From NCBI RefSeq assembly GCF_001570745.1, contig NZ_BCSG01000032.1:1-38436 (forward strand): 38,436 nucleotides of DNA, in the 5' to 3' direction. Positions 1 to 7,927 of this stretch are shown one piece after another (position 1 is the stretch's first letter; each line of letters begins with the position of its first letter). The DNA comes from Alicyclobacillus mali NBRC 102425. Lineage in GTDB: Bacteria; Bacillota; Bacilli; Alicyclobacillales; Alicyclobacillaceae. The translations under genes and the position numbers were made by a program. The notes under the pieces were generated by a model. It searched no databases. It saw nothing but the letters and a program-made list of their open reading frames with translations, and had not been told where the DNA came from.

Positions 1-1
1 A

Positions 2-457
2 AAGGGCTCGTACTTTAAAAACAAGGAGGACATCCTGATCTCGTTGTTTCGGGAGAAGCTCGGCAGTCTCGTGCGCAAGTTTCACGAGCACGTGCATGAC
101 GATGATCGCGCGGACGAAGCCATCCGCAAGGTTTGCGAGCTTCACTTCACCGAACTCGAGAAGGATGTTCAACTCGCCAAGGTCACACAGTTGGAGCTCC
201 GCCAGAGTTCGCGCGAACTGCACAGCGAAATCAGCAATGCTTTGAAGCCCTACATCCAGCTGATTGAGGACGTGCTGGTTCGGGGGATTGAACAAGGGAT
301 CTTCCGCAGCGACTTGGATGTGAAGCTCACACGCCTGTTGATCTTTGGCGCAATGGACGAGGTGGTATCGTCCTGGCTCATCTCGGGCAGGAGGTACTCT
401 CTCTCGGCCCAAGTCGACAAGACCGTCGACTTCTTTCTCCGAGGTCTTCGCGCCTGA
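2..457 (+). CDS. fadR: TetR-family fatty-acid regulator FadR, 3' part
   Basis: The reading frame is open from the first bases of the window, so the N-terminal helix-turn-helix lies mostly outside it. The visible protein begins with the end of the DNA-binding domain (YFKNKEDILISLF) and continues through the helical ligand-binding domain. Stretches such as KVTQLELRQSS and the IFGAMDEVVSSW segment closely resemble Bacillus FadR (YsiA), the repressor of fatty-acid degradation genes that is released by long-chain acyl-CoA. The etfB and etfA genes follow on the same strand, as they do in Bacillus fad clusters, which supports the call. An oddity is that the residues before YFKNKED read KGS, whereas the family usually has about three more residues there (G-T-I-Y-L-Y-F). 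This may be a small deletion or an edge effect. Assignment is confident; the N-terminal detail is not. Confidence 0.85.
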   Translation, partial: KGSYFKNKEDILISLFREKLGSLVRKFHEHVHDDDRADEAIRKVCELHFTELEKDVQLAKVTQLELRQSSRELHSEISNALKPYIQLIEDVLVRGIEQGIFRSDLDVKLTRLLIFGAMDEVVSSWLISGRRYSLSAQVDKTVDFFLRGLRA

Positions 458-504
458 CAGCGCAGGACCCAAACCACCCATATTTCGTTTTAGGAGGGTT
501 CATC

Positions 505-1263
505 ATGCATGTCGTAGTCCTGATGAAGCAGACGTTTGACACCGAAGAGCGTATCCGGCTCGCGGATGGCAAGATCGCGGAGGATGGCGTCAAGTGGATC
601 ATTAACCCGTACGACGAATACGCGGTCGAAGAGGCCATCCAATTGAAGGAAAACCAAGGTGCCACGGTGACCGTGGTCAGTGTGGGCAATGACAACACGA
701 CGCAGGCACTGCGTACGGCGCTCGCCATGGGAGCTGACGAAGCCGTCTTGATCGAAGCGCCTGAGCTCACCGATGAGCGCGCCATCGCCAAGGCCATCGT
801 CGCCTACCTGAAGGACAAGTCGTTTGACGTGCTGCTCGCAGGCAACTTTTCCGTCGACAATGGAGCCGGTCAGGTAGCCATTCGCGTGGCGCACGAACTG
901 GGTCTTCCCCACATCGCCGCGGTCACGCAATTGACCATTGAGGGCAATCAGGCAACTGGCGTGCGAGAAGTCGACGGCGATGTGCAGACCGTCACCGCTG
1001 TGCTGCCGGCCCTGTTCACCGCGCAGCAAGGTCTGAATGAGCCACGCTACCCATCGCTCCCCAATATTATGAAGGCAAAGAAGAAACCGCTTACCACTCT
1101 GACCCTGTCCGATCTCGGCCTCTCCAGCGACGACGCGGGCGCAAAGGTGGAGCGCGTCGAGGTGACGCTGCCGCCGAAGCGCCAAGCTGGCCAGAAGATC
1201 ACGGGCACCCCGGATGAGCAGGCGGAGCAGTTGGCGGAGATCCTCGCGAAAGCACTTCGCTGA
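505..1263 (+). CDS. etfB: Electron transfer flavoprotein, beta subunit
   Basis: EtfB is the small subunit of the soluble heterodimer that takes electrons from acyl-CoA dehydrogenases and passes them towards the quinone pool; it binds AMP, while FAD sits mainly in EtfA. The 252-residue product has the usual family length and begins with the typical strand MHVVVLMKQTFDTEERI, followed by INPYDEYAVEEAI and the LLAGNFSVDNGAGQVA segment. The ATG at 505 follows the Shine-Dalgarno sequence AGGAGGG at 492-498. It lies 47 bases after the fadR-like gene and 39 bases before etfA, so the three probably form one transcription unit for fatty-acid beta-oxidation. Nothing unusual is seen. The call is firm. 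Confidence 0.95.
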   Translation: MHVVVLMKQTFDTEERIRLADGKIAEDGVKWIINPYDEYAVEEAIQLKENQGATVTVVSVGNDNTTQALRTALAMGADEAVLIEAPELTDERAIAKAIVAYLKDKSFDVLLAGNFSVDNGAGQVAIRVAHELGLPHIAAVTQLTIEGNQATGVREVDGDVQTVTAVLPALFTAQQGLNEPRYPSLPNIMKAKKKPLTTLTLSDLGLSSDDAGAKVERVEVTLPPKRQAGQKITGTPDEQAEQLAEILAKALR

Positions 1264-1302
1264 CGTGGACGGGACGGAAAGATCAACGGGAGGTTGAAGA
1301 AG

Positions 1303-2286
1303 ATGCCGAAAAAAGTTTTGGTGATTGCGGAACAACGCGATGGAAAGCTTCGTCAGGTCGCGCTGGAGGCGCTGACTGCTGCACGCACCATTGCAGACGG
1401 CGGATCGATTGTATCGGTCGTATTGGGAAGCCAGGTTCAGGATGCCGCGAATGAGCTTGCCCAGCACCCGCAAGACAAGGTGATTGCAATTCAGGGCGAA
1501 TCGTTGACCAACTACGATTCGGAGCACTACTATTTGGCGCTGCGCCCGGTGCTGGACGAGATACAGCCAGACGTGGTGGTGCTCGGTCACACGGCTGGCG
1601 GCCGCGATCTCGCGCCGAAGATCTCGGCTGCCCTGGACGCGCCTCAGGTGTCGGACGTGGTGAGCCTGGATGCACAAGGGGGCGACGTCCTGTTTAAGCG
1701 CCCCATCTACGCGGGCAAGGCGTTCGAAACGAAGCGCGTGCTGTCAACCCCATATGTCGTGACCGTCCGCCCGAACAACCTCGCTGCGGACGGAGAACAG
1801 AGCGGCTCTGCGCCGGTTGAAGTGCGCACCTTCGACGAACCGGCTGACGTGAAGACGCGCGTCGTCAACGTGCAGAAGAAGGCCAGCACGGGCCGGGATC
1901 TCACCGAGGCCCGGGTGGTGGTCTCGGGCGGCCGCGGCGTCAAGAGCGCGGACGGCTTCAAGCCGCTCTACGAGCTCGCGGAAGTCCTGGATGCTGCGGT
2001 CGGCGCGTCTCGGGCGGCCTGCGACGCGGGCTACTGCGACTACAGCCTGCAGATCGGCCAGACGGGCAAGGTGGTGACACCGGACGTCTACATCGCATGC
2101 GGGATCAGCGGTGCGATTCAGCACCTCGCCGGCATGAGCCAGTCGAAGCTCATCATCGCCATTAACAAGGACGCCGAAGCGCCCATCTTCGAGATCGCCG
2201 ACTACGGCGTGGTGGGCGACCTGTTCGAAATTCTGCCGAAGCTGACTGAAAAGCTTCGCGAGAAATTGGCGGCCGCCAGAGCCTGA
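1303..2286 (+). CDS. etfA: Electron transfer flavoprotein, alpha subunit
   Basis: EtfA carries the FAD of the electron transfer flavoprotein. The C-terminal FAD domain is clear: GGRGVKSADGF at about residues 205-215, then LQIGQTGKVVTPDVYIACGISGA and the INKDAEAPIFEIADYG segment, all hallmarks of the family. The N-terminal domain has the usual ETF beta-type fold sequence. Two starts are possible: TTG at 1294 directly against the Shine-Dalgarno, and ATG at 1303. GGGAGG at 1288-1293 is nine bases before the ATG, which is good spacing, so 1303 is preferred (327 residues). It ends before a strong hairpin that probably terminates the fadR-etfB-etfA unit. Confidence 0.95.
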   Translation: MPKKVLVIAEQRDGKLRQVALEALTAARTIADGGSIVSVVLGSQVQDAANELAQHPQDKVIAIQGESLTNYDSEHYYLALRPVLDEIQPDVVVLGHTAGGRDLAPKISAALDAPQVSDVVSLDAQGGDVLFKRPIYAGKAFETKRVLSTPYVVTVRPNNLAADGEQSGSAPVEVRTFDEPADVKTRVVNVQKKASTGRDLTEARVVVSGGRGVKSADGFKPLYELAEVLDAAVGASRAACDAGYCDYSLQIGQTGKVVTPDVYIACGISGAIQHLAGMSQSKLIIAINKDAEAPIFEIADYGVVGDLFEILPKLTEKLREKLAAARA

Positions 2287-2299
2287 CGCGCAAAAGACC

Positions 2300-2347
2300 G
2301 CGGGCACCTCGCTGCGCTAACCTTGGCGCACGAAGGTGCCCGCTTTA
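2300..2347. terminator. Bidirectional intrinsic terminator between etfA and the gerP-like cluster
   Basis: Inverted arms GCGGGCACCT (from 2300) and AGGTGCCCGC (ending 2343) form a strong stem. It is followed by TTTATAAT on the plus strand and by a short TTTT on the minus strand after the stem. The right arm overlaps the last codons of the convergent minus-strand gene ending at 2317, so one hairpin seems to serve both units. Confidence 0.7.
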
Positions 2348-2829
2348 TAATCTCCATCGAAGAAAACCCCGTCCATGCCATCCGCATCGTAGTTCACGTG
2401 CAGCCCCGCGATCTCGACGTTGTGATCGCCGCCGATATCGCCGGACGCCTTGTTCGATTTCTGATGTTGATCCCATCCGGTGATTTGAGCGTCCCCTACA
2501 AACACGCCCGCATTTTGCTGCATCGAGTTCACGCCGAGCCCCTGAAACGCGATTCGCGTGTCGATGGGCGCCTGTTGGCGCGTCTGGAGCACATGCATGT
2601 CGCGATCATCCACCGGCATGTCGATCCCGTCGGGATCGTACAGAAGCACACGGTTTTGCGCAATCCACGAATGGGAGCCCACCTGGCCAAAGCCGGTGTT
2701 TGACTTTTCGTGCGAACTGAGTCCATAGACGACGTTGCATCCACCGACGATCAGAGCGGAGGAGCGCTCGACGGACCCGACATGAAGGTGGATGGGCCAC
2801 GCGCGCAACGGCATCCCCTCCCCCATCAT
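2317..2829 (-). CDS. Spore protein with two GerP-like modules
   Basis: The 170-residue protein contains two copies of one module, at about residues 14-68 and 95-152. Both follow the pattern V..S...(SA/NA)..VG...(V/I).G...H.KSN...G.(V/I)G......V.YD.DG.D; for example SSHEKSNTGFG and DQHQKSNKASG occupy the same place, as do YDPDGID and YDADGMD. This pattern resembles the small GerPA/GerPF proteins, inner-coat proteins that help germinants pass the coat (family resemblance by eye, not by search). The ATG at 2829 overlaps the TGA of the upstream Hsp20-like gene in an ATGA, which implies translational coupling. It is the last gene of a four-gene cluster. The function is inferred from resemblance and context only; no enzyme motif is visible. 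Confidence 0.6.
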   Translation of the reverse strand: MMGEGMPLRAWPIHLHVGSVERSSALIVGGCNVVYGLSSHEKSNTGFGQVGSHSWIAQNRVLLYDPDGIDMPVDDRDMHVLQTRQQAPIDTRIAFQGLGVNSMQQNAGVFVGDAQITGWDQHQKSNKASGDIGGDHNVEIAGLHVNYDADGMDGVFFDGDYKAGTFVRQG

Positions 2830-3326
2830 GTTTCCTCTGGGCTGAATTCGATGGCGATGCTGTTCCCCGGCGTCTCGCGAGCTAAATCCTTGGCCATGTA
2901 CACAATGAGAAGTCCACTGCGATAGACCGCCTTGACGCCGTCCGGATTGACGCGCTCGGGTAGGTCAATCTCGCGATCGAAATCGCCGCGGAACAGTTCG
3001 GAGGACAGGATGTGATCGTGTGCCGCTGCGAAATACGAGGAGAGATGGCCTCGCACGCGCAGCAAGCGCGGCCGCACCGTGAGCGACACATCACCCTGAG
3101 ATTTCAGACCTGGCAGCGCGATCACAGCGACTATCTCGCTGCTCCTGTTGTACAGGTCGATGGGCGGAAAAGGCGATCCCGCAGTTTCGTCCTGAAAGAA
3201 CGGCATGCCTTGAAAATTCGGCATCGGCATGTTTTTCAGGAAATCAGGCCCAAGCCATTTCTTCATGTCGCCGAGTTCCTGCAACTGATTGAGAAACTCG
3301 AACGGGTGATTGGACTTCTGGTTCAT
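2826..3326 (-). CDS. Hsp20/alpha-crystallin family spore protein (CotP/CotM-like)
   Basis: The 166-residue product has a short polar N-terminal arm rich in Phe, Met and Pro (about residues 1-50) followed by an alpha-crystallin domain: IDLYNRSSEIVAVIALPGL, LRVRGHLSS, FRGDFDREIDLPERVNPDGVKAVYRSGLLIV. The ending lacks a clear I-x-I tail. Small heat-shock-like proteins of this kind (CotP, CotM) are spore-coat proteins in Bacillus, and the GerP-like neighbours on both sides suggest the same here rather than a cytosolic chaperone. Its stop codon overlaps the next start as ATGA. Family assignment is strong; the spore role is inferred from the neighbours. Confidence 0.8.
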   Translation of the reverse strand: MNQKSNHPFEFLNQLQELGDMKKWLGPDFLKNMPMPNFQGMPFFQDETAGSPFPPIDLYNRSSEIVAVIALPGLKSQGDVSLTVRPRLLRVRGHLSSYFAAAHDHILSSELFRGDFDREIDLPERVNPDGVKAVYRSGLLIVYMAKDLARETPGNSIAIEFSPEET

Positions 3327-3357
3327 CCTTCAGCCTCCAACGCGGAACACCCGCGCC

Positions 3358-3663
3358 TCAGGATCGGACCCAGCGCACCGGCCACGGGGACGGCCGTTCC
3401 TCACGGGCCCTGGTCTCGACGGGTGGTGCCCACTGATTGTTGGCGACGATGGAACGGCTGCCGTACACGTTGCCGAATCCCTGCTGCACGTGCGCCTGAT
3501 GGCGAAAGTCGGATGCCCACGTGTTCCCAAGGCTCATGACGGAGGCGCCCGCCACTTGATGAACCGTGATTTGGCCAATCACAAACGTGGGCGACAGGAT
3601 GCGCACGAACGGCTGCAGATCGGGGATCACGGCGAGCTCTGCGCTTGGCGCTCTTCGCTCCAC
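3358..3663 (-). CDS. Small GerP-like spore protein, one module
   Basis: A protein of 90 to 101 residues with one copy of the same module found twice in the gene ending at 2317: ITVHQVAGASVMSLGNTWASD, then HVQQGFGNVYGSRSIVANN, which lines up with the first copy (GFGQVGSHSWIAQN). Two starts are possible. GTG at 3663 has AAGGGGG about 11 bases upstream; GTG at 3630 overlaps the TGA of the upstream gene as GTGA, the coupling style seen elsewhere in this window. It lies between a GerPC-like gene and the Hsp20-like gene. A role in the spore coat or in germinant access is inferred from resemblance to the GerPA/PF group; no catalytic motif is seen. Confidence 0.6.
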   Translation of the reverse strand: MERRAPSAELAVIPDLQPFVRILSPTFVIGQITVHQVAGASVMSLGNTWASDFRHQAHVQQGFGNVYGSRSIVANNQWAPPVETRAREERPSPWPVRWVRS

Positions 3664-3968
3664 GATATGCGGTACCCCCTTGATGTCGCTTCTAGTTCCG
3701 AAGTTTCGGTCGATGGCTCGGAAGTCGAGTGGGCGTCCATCCGGATGTGATTTCCAAGGGTGAGCGTTCCGCTCAGCTCGTTGATGTCCAACCTATCAAG
3801 CCGGAATACGAGTTCCTTGAGATCGACGCGATCGACCTGGAGGCGCTCCACGGCGATGTCGATCCGGCGATCCGGCGACGGATCCAACCGTTCCTCCAGC
3901 ATCGTCAAGACGCGCGTCAACTGTTCGAGGATCTCGGTTTCCTTTTTGCGGCGGCGAAGCGAGAACAT
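3627..3968 (-). CDS. GerPC-like spore germination/coat protein
   Basis: The 113-residue protein starts with a basic, coiled-coil-prone helix (RRRKKETEILEQLTRVLTMLEERL) and continues into LKELVFRLDRLDINELSGTLTLGN. This last segment closely matches the C-terminal signature of Bacillus GerPC, where a phrase of the form Y-K-F-D-Q-L-K-V-E-T-L-x-G-T-L-N-I-G occurs. The ATG at 3968 has GGGAGGA seven bases upstream. It is the first gene of the four-gene cluster and overlaps the next gene. GerP proteins are made in the mother cell and deposited in the inner coat. The tail after residue 75 is polar and not recognisable. GerPC-like is a motif-level call. Confidence 0.65.
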   Translation of the reverse strand: MFSLRRRKKETEILEQLTRVLTMLEERLDPSPDRRIDIAVERLQVDRVDLKELVFRLDRLDINELSGTLTLGNHIRMDAHSTSEPSTETSELEATSRGYRISWSEERQAQSSP

Positions 3969-4005
3969 GCGCCGATCCTCCCAGCGGGACCAAAACCTCT
4001 GTTCA

Positions 4006-4013
4006 GATGTATG
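4006..4013 (-). promoter_or_regulatory. Possible mother-cell sigma factor -10 element before the gerP-like cluster
   Basis: On the minus strand GCATACATCT lies about 40 bases before the ATG at 3968. CATAC resembles the -10 element of SigE and SigK promoters, which drive coat genes, and similar elements precede spoVK and the spoVB-like gene in this window. No convincing -35 is visible, so this is tentative. Confidence 0.3.
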
Positions 4014-4068
4014 CGAACGCTATTGGCTTCATTCCGCTTGTCAATGGACCGGCCACGAGCGGGGTGAT

Positions 4069-5085
4069 TTACGAAACGGGGCTTTCTCCGTGTTGCTTTC
4101 TCCAGCGCTTGTTTTCATAAAGGCGTTCGTCGGCAGCGGTGTAGCAGGCTTCCAAGCTGTCGCCATCCAAGCCGAAGACGCTCCCGCCCACGGACACCTG
4201 GCATGTGCCGCTCGAATGCTCTCGAATGGCCCGTTGCATGGCGAGCATCCTCGGCCGCCAGTCGGGTACGTCAGACCACGCAATGACGATGAACTCGTCT
4301 CCGCCGATGCGGCCCACGAGTTCGTCCGGCTGGGCTTGTTCCTGAAGCGCCTGGGCCACGACGCGCAGCACGCGATCTCCCACGGGATGCCCGTACGTGT
4401 CGTTGATGCGCTTGAAATGATCGATGTCCACAACGCCGACGATGACGTGCCGCTCATCCGCTCCGCGAGTTGCGTCCAAGACGCGCGGCCACCTTCGCTC
4501 AATGCCCAGCCGATTCCAGGCGCCGGTCAGCAGGTCTCGCTGACTGGCGTGTTCCGCAATCCGGATGGCCATGATCATGTCAAGCGCGAGCGAGACCTGT
4601 GCCGAACACGCCTCCATGAGCGCATGGCTCGTCTCCCACGTGAGATGCACCACGGCTTTTGTCCGCGCCACAACCATGGCGCCCCGCACTTCTTCGCGCG
4701 AATAGAGAGGCCACACGCCAAACTCCAGCACGGAGAGCGATGCGAGCCACGTCCGGAGATCGTCCTGAGGAATGTCTTCCACCAACAGCCAGCGCCCCGT
4801 CGGCAAGTCCAGCGTGAGACTGGACCGCAAAAGCTGTTCCACGCACGGGGCGATAGGCTCTTCTGCAAATGTGCCAAACGTGTGGTAGACAGCCGGTGGC
4901 TGGGGTTCACCACCCGTCTCCACGCCGCGTTTGCGATAGATAAAGAACCCACCGTCCACCGACGCGAGATGCGTTAGCGCATCGGCGGCAAATTGAAACA
5001 GCTCCATCCCGCGCTGCGCACGTCCCCACGTCCGCGTATGCTCAAAAAATGAACTGAGCGCACCTGCGTCCATCTGCATCGTCAC
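4069..5085 (-). CDS. Diguanylate cyclase with N-terminal GAF-like sensor (GGDEF)
   Basis: The 338-residue protein has an N-terminal domain of about 175 residues that looks GAF-like (strands and helices, no membrane segment) and a C-terminal GGDEF domain. The catalytic domain shows DLLTGAWNR at 184-192, the metal and substrate segment DIDHFKRINDTYGHPVGD at about 220-237, and an intact GGDEF signature at 261-265, so it probably makes cyclic di-GMP from GTP. The inhibitory I-site (RxxD, six residues before GGDEF) is absent; the equivalent residues read QPDE, so product feedback at that site is unlikely. No EAL partner is nearby. It is a soluble cytoplasmic sensor; the signal cannot be told from the sequence. 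Confidence 0.9.
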   Translation of the reverse strand: MTMQMDAGALSSFFEHTRTWGRAQRGMELFQFAADALTHLASVDGGFFIYRKRGVETGGEPQPPAVYHTFGTFAEEPIAPCVEQLLRSSLTLDLPTGRWLLVEDIPQDDLRTWLASLSVLEFGVWPLYSREEVRGAMVVARTKAVVHLTWETSHALMEACSAQVSLALDMIMAIRIAEHASQRDLLTGAWNRLGIERRWPRVLDATRGADERHVIVGVVDIDHFKRINDTYGHPVGDRVLRVVAQALQEQAQPDELVGRIGGDEFIVIAWSDVPDWRPRMLAMQRAIREHSSGTCQVSVGGSVFGLDGDSLEACYTAADERLYENKRWRKQHGESPVS

Positions 5086-5152
5086 CCGCGATCCGACTTG
5101 GCTCTCGCTGTCTCGTAGGTCTCATGTTGTGATTGTAAGCGTTTTGGCGCCT

Positions 5153-5755
5153 TCAGGACAGCGCTTTTTCCCATACGGCAGCCCTGTGTTCACCGTACAG
5201 CGACCACAGGTCATTCCCCTGGCGAAACACGAGCGTTGGATATCCCAGCGGAGCGTACCGATCTCCAGCGGACGGTGTCAAGACGAACACCTCTTTGAAC
5301 GGAGCCAAATGCAGGGTCGCGTCCTCTTCTCGGGCGATGCGAACCGCGGTCTTGAGCGACGTGCCAGCCGGATATCCTACGTTGACAATCACAGGATCTC
5401 GTTTCAGGCGCTGGCGAATCGAAGTCAACAGTTCCAGCGTGCGTTGGCAATGAGGACACCAGTACGCCGCAAAAAGGAGGGGCTGAGCATCCGCGCTCAG
5501 CAACTCCTTCTGACCTGTCGCCGTCCAAACGGTCACTGCACCGTACAGGTCTGAGGAGGCGGGCTGAGGATCCCACCTCGGATCCTGTCCTTCGTTCATC
5601 TCGCCCGTGAGATTCTGAAACACAAGGGGATGCGCGCGATCCCGCCCAGAACTCTTCCCGGGCTGGCCGCTCATGGCGGCATTTTCGACGGTGCCACACC
5701 CCGCCATCAACACTGCCACCCATCCGGCCAGTGCGAGCACCCATGTCCGGCGCAT
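5153..5755 (-). CDS. Thioredoxin-like lipoprotein
   Basis: The 200-residue product has a signal sequence ending in the lipobox LMAGC (lipidated Cys20), a low-complexity linker to about residue 65, and a thioredoxin-like domain with the redox motif W-C-P-H-C (Cys100 and Cys103). A late GYPTLVF contains the cis-proline characteristic of the fold. It should be anchored on the outer face of the membrane and act on disulfides of exported proteins or as a TlpA/ResA-like reductase; the substrate is unknown. It lies 67 bases upstream of the diguanylate cyclase on the same strand. No cytochrome biogenesis gene is nearby to fix the role. Confidence 0.8.
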   Translation of the reverse strand: MRRTWVLALAGWVAVLMAGCGTVENAAMSGQPGKSSGRDRAHPLVFQNLTGEMNEGQDPRWDPQPASSDLYGAVTVWTATGQKELLSADAQPLLFAAYWCPHCQRTLELLTSIRQRLKRDPVIVNVGYPAGTSLKTAVRIAREEDATLHLAPFKEVFVLTPSAGDRYAPLGYPTLVFRQGNDLWSLYGEHRAAVWEKALS

Positions 5756-5842
5756 ACGAGCCCTCCCTTCACCGGGACCTCCTCCCTACGATACCCCGGC
5801 TCACGTCTTGCGGCAATCGCGCGCAGGAGAGTTTCGTAGCCT

Positions 5843-7786
5843 TCAGAACGCGCCACCGTTCCGCCCGTGCGCTTCAGCGACCAGACGCGCTTCCAGGGTC
5901 CGGGCGTGCAGGGTGAGCCGGGCTGTCATGTCGTAGCGGAGGAAGGGCGTCACCAAATAAATTCCCGGGAACCGCTGCAGAGCCATCTCCACGAGTTCCC
6001 GCGCAATGGCCTCTCCCACGGCGGGCGCTTCTTCCGGTGACGTCTCCCGCATGCGGCGCAGGGCTTCGTCGGACAGCCGAATGCCCGGTACCTGGTGGTG
6101 GAGAAACTCCGCATTGCGCACGCTCGTCAGTGGCATGATGCCTACGAAGACCGGCACGCCCAGGTCGCGCGTGGCCTCCGCGATAGCCTCCATCAAATCG
6201 GCATTGAACACGGGCTGTGTCATCACGAAGTCCGCGCCCGCCTCGACCTTTCGCTTCAGGCGCTCCACGGCCTTATGGAAGTTGTGAACGTGCGGATTGA
6301 ACGCTGTGCCGATGACAAATCGCGAGGGCTGCTTGAGCGGCTGGCCCGAGAAACCGATTCCTTCGTTTAACCTGCGCACCATTTTTGTCAGGTCCATGGA
6401 GGACACGTCGTAGACGCTCGTGGCCCCTGGCAGTTCGCCATACCGAGACGGATCTCCCGTCACAAGCAAAACGTTGCGAATTCCGAGTACCGCGAGCCCC
6501 ATCAGGTGCGACTGCTGCCCGATGAGGTTTCGATCGCGGCAAGTCACGTGGACGAGCGGCTCGATGTCTCGCTGTTTCAACAGGCTTGCCAGCGCCATGT
6601 TGGACACGCGGACCGATCCGAGTGAATTGTCCGCCATCGTGATGAGATCGGCACCCGCGCGAGCCAGCGCCTCGGCGCCCTCCAAAAACCGACCAATGGA
6701 CAAGTGCTTCGGCGGGTCCAGTTCGACCACGATGGCCTTTCTCTCTTTAGCGATGTCAACCACGCTCATGCCGTCGTGATACACGCCGGCTCCTGATTCG
6801 ACTGCCACGGTGGTGCGGCGGCTGGCCGCGTGGACGTGCGCCGGGACGTCGGCATCACCCGATGTCCGTTCGGCGCGCATCAACGCATCGCGAAGCGCAC
6901 GGATGTACTCAGGCGTCGTTCCACAACAGCCGCCGAGCCACTGAACGCCAAGTTGCGCAATTCGCAGCATGAGACGGGAAAAATCTTCTGTGTCGCCCGT
7001 GTACGCGATCTCGTCCCCCTCCGATCGCTGCAGAATGCCTGCGTTCGGCACCGCCGCGTACGGTCCATCTGCCGTCACACCCGCCTGCTCGTAAGACCGC
7101 AAGATGCCGTAAGGTCCAAGCCGGCAATTGACTCCTACGACATCAGCACCCGCTTCCCTGATGCGCCGGAACGCGTGCGCGAGGGGGACACCGTCGCGCG
7201 TCACACCAATTTCCTCTGGCGACAGGTTGACCACCAAAGGAAGATCCCCGAGAATCGGACGGACGGCCGCGATCGCTACGAGTGCCTCCTCCAGATCCGG
7301 GAACGTCTCCAGGACCAAACCGTCGATACCCGCGCCGACGAGCGCTTCTGCCTGTTCCGCGTACACGCGGGCAAGTACGTCGCGCTCTTCATCTTGAAGA
7401 AGAGCGCCGTAGCGATATCCCCCCATCGCAGGGCCCATGGTGCCGTACACGCTCGCTTGATCGCGGGCGGCAGAGCGCGCAATCTCAACACCTCGCCGGT
7501 TCAGGCCAAGAACGTCCACGTGCAAACCGTGACGCTCCAGCGCCAACCGATTGCCCATGAACGTGTTGGTCTGCACCACCGTGCACCCCGCTTCGACGTA
7601 CCGACGGTGCACACGGGCGACAAGATCGGGCGAAGTCAGGTTGAGCTGCTCGACCGGGGTGCCGATGGGAACACCCAATTGGTGCATGTAAGTCGACATG
7701 GCCCCGTCGAATAGGACGTACGCGCCAAGCGGGCCCTCCACGTCCCGCGGCGGACGACGCCACTGGCGCCACACTGCATCGCTCAT
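5843..7786 (-). CDS. yitJ: Bifunctional homocysteine S-methyltransferase / 5,10-methylenetetrahydrofolate reductase
   Basis: The 647-residue protein is a fusion of two methionine-cycle enzymes, as in Bacillus YitJ. Residues about 20-310 form a homocysteine S-methyltransferase barrel with the three zinc-binding cysteines in VNCRLGP (about 221) and GGCCG (about 286-287). Residues about 345-620 form the flavin-dependent reductase (VVELDPPKHLS, TCRDRN, LLVTGDPSRYG, RFVIGTAFNPH, ADFVMTQPVF). It would reduce methylene-THF to methyl-THF and transfer methyl groups to homocysteine. The ATG at 7786 has GAGAGGAAG upstream. No S-box riboswitch is evident in the short leader visible here. The fusion makes the call firm; the methyl donor of the first domain is not fixed by sequence. 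Confidence 0.93.
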   Translation of the reverse strand: MSDAVWRQWRRPPRDVEGPLGAYVLFDGAMSTYMHQLGVPIGTPVEQLNLTSPDLVARVHRRYVEAGCTVVQTNTFMGNRLALERHGLHVDVLGLNRRGVEIARSAARDQASVYGTMGPAMGGYRYGALLQDEERDVLARVYAEQAEALVGAGIDGLVLETFPDLEEALVAIAAVRPILGDLPLVVNLSPEEIGVTRDGVPLAHAFRRIREAGADVVGVNCRLGPYGILRSYEQAGVTADGPYAAVPNAGILQRSEGDEIAYTGDTEDFSRLMLRIAQLGVQWLGGCCGTTPEYIRALRDALMRAERTSGDADVPAHVHAASRRTTVAVESGAGVYHDGMSVVDIAKERKAIVVELDPPKHLSIGRFLEGAEALARAGADLITMADNSLGSVRVSNMALASLLKQRDIEPLVHVTCRDRNLIGQQSHLMGLAVLGIRNVLLVTGDPSRYGELPGATSVYDVSSMDLTKMVRRLNEGIGFSGQPLKQPSRFVIGTAFNPHVHNFHKAVERLKRKVEAGADFVMTQPVFNADLMEAIAEATRDLGVPVFVGIMPLTSVRNAEFLHHQVPGIRLSDEALRRMRETSPEEAPAVGEAIARELVEMALQRFPGIYLVTPFLRYDMTARLTLHARTLEARLVAEAHGRNGGAF

Positions 7787-7880
7787 CTGAATTCTTCCTC
7801 TCGTTCACGCGATAGATGAAAGGTTTGCGAGATTTTCGACATTGTAACACACGCCAGCGGCGCAGGTTCAACGAAAGCCG

Positions 7881-7910
7881 AAAAAAGGCGATCCGCCGAT
7901 GCGGACCGCC
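7881..7910 (-). terminator. Intrinsic terminator of the glyS-downstream unit
   Basis: On the minus strand GGCGGTCCGC pairs with GCGGATCGCC across a four-base loop (one G-U pair) and is followed by TTTTTT. It lies just after the small gene ending at 7928, so that gene is probably the last in the glyS transcript. Confidence 0.8.
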
Positions 7911-7927
7911 CAGGGTGTGGGTGTTTC

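Noticed and set aside
490-1677. Long open frame on the minus strand across etfB and etfA
   Set aside because: It lies opposite two clear ETF genes, has no family motif and no ribosome-binding site; high GC content keeps opposite frames open.
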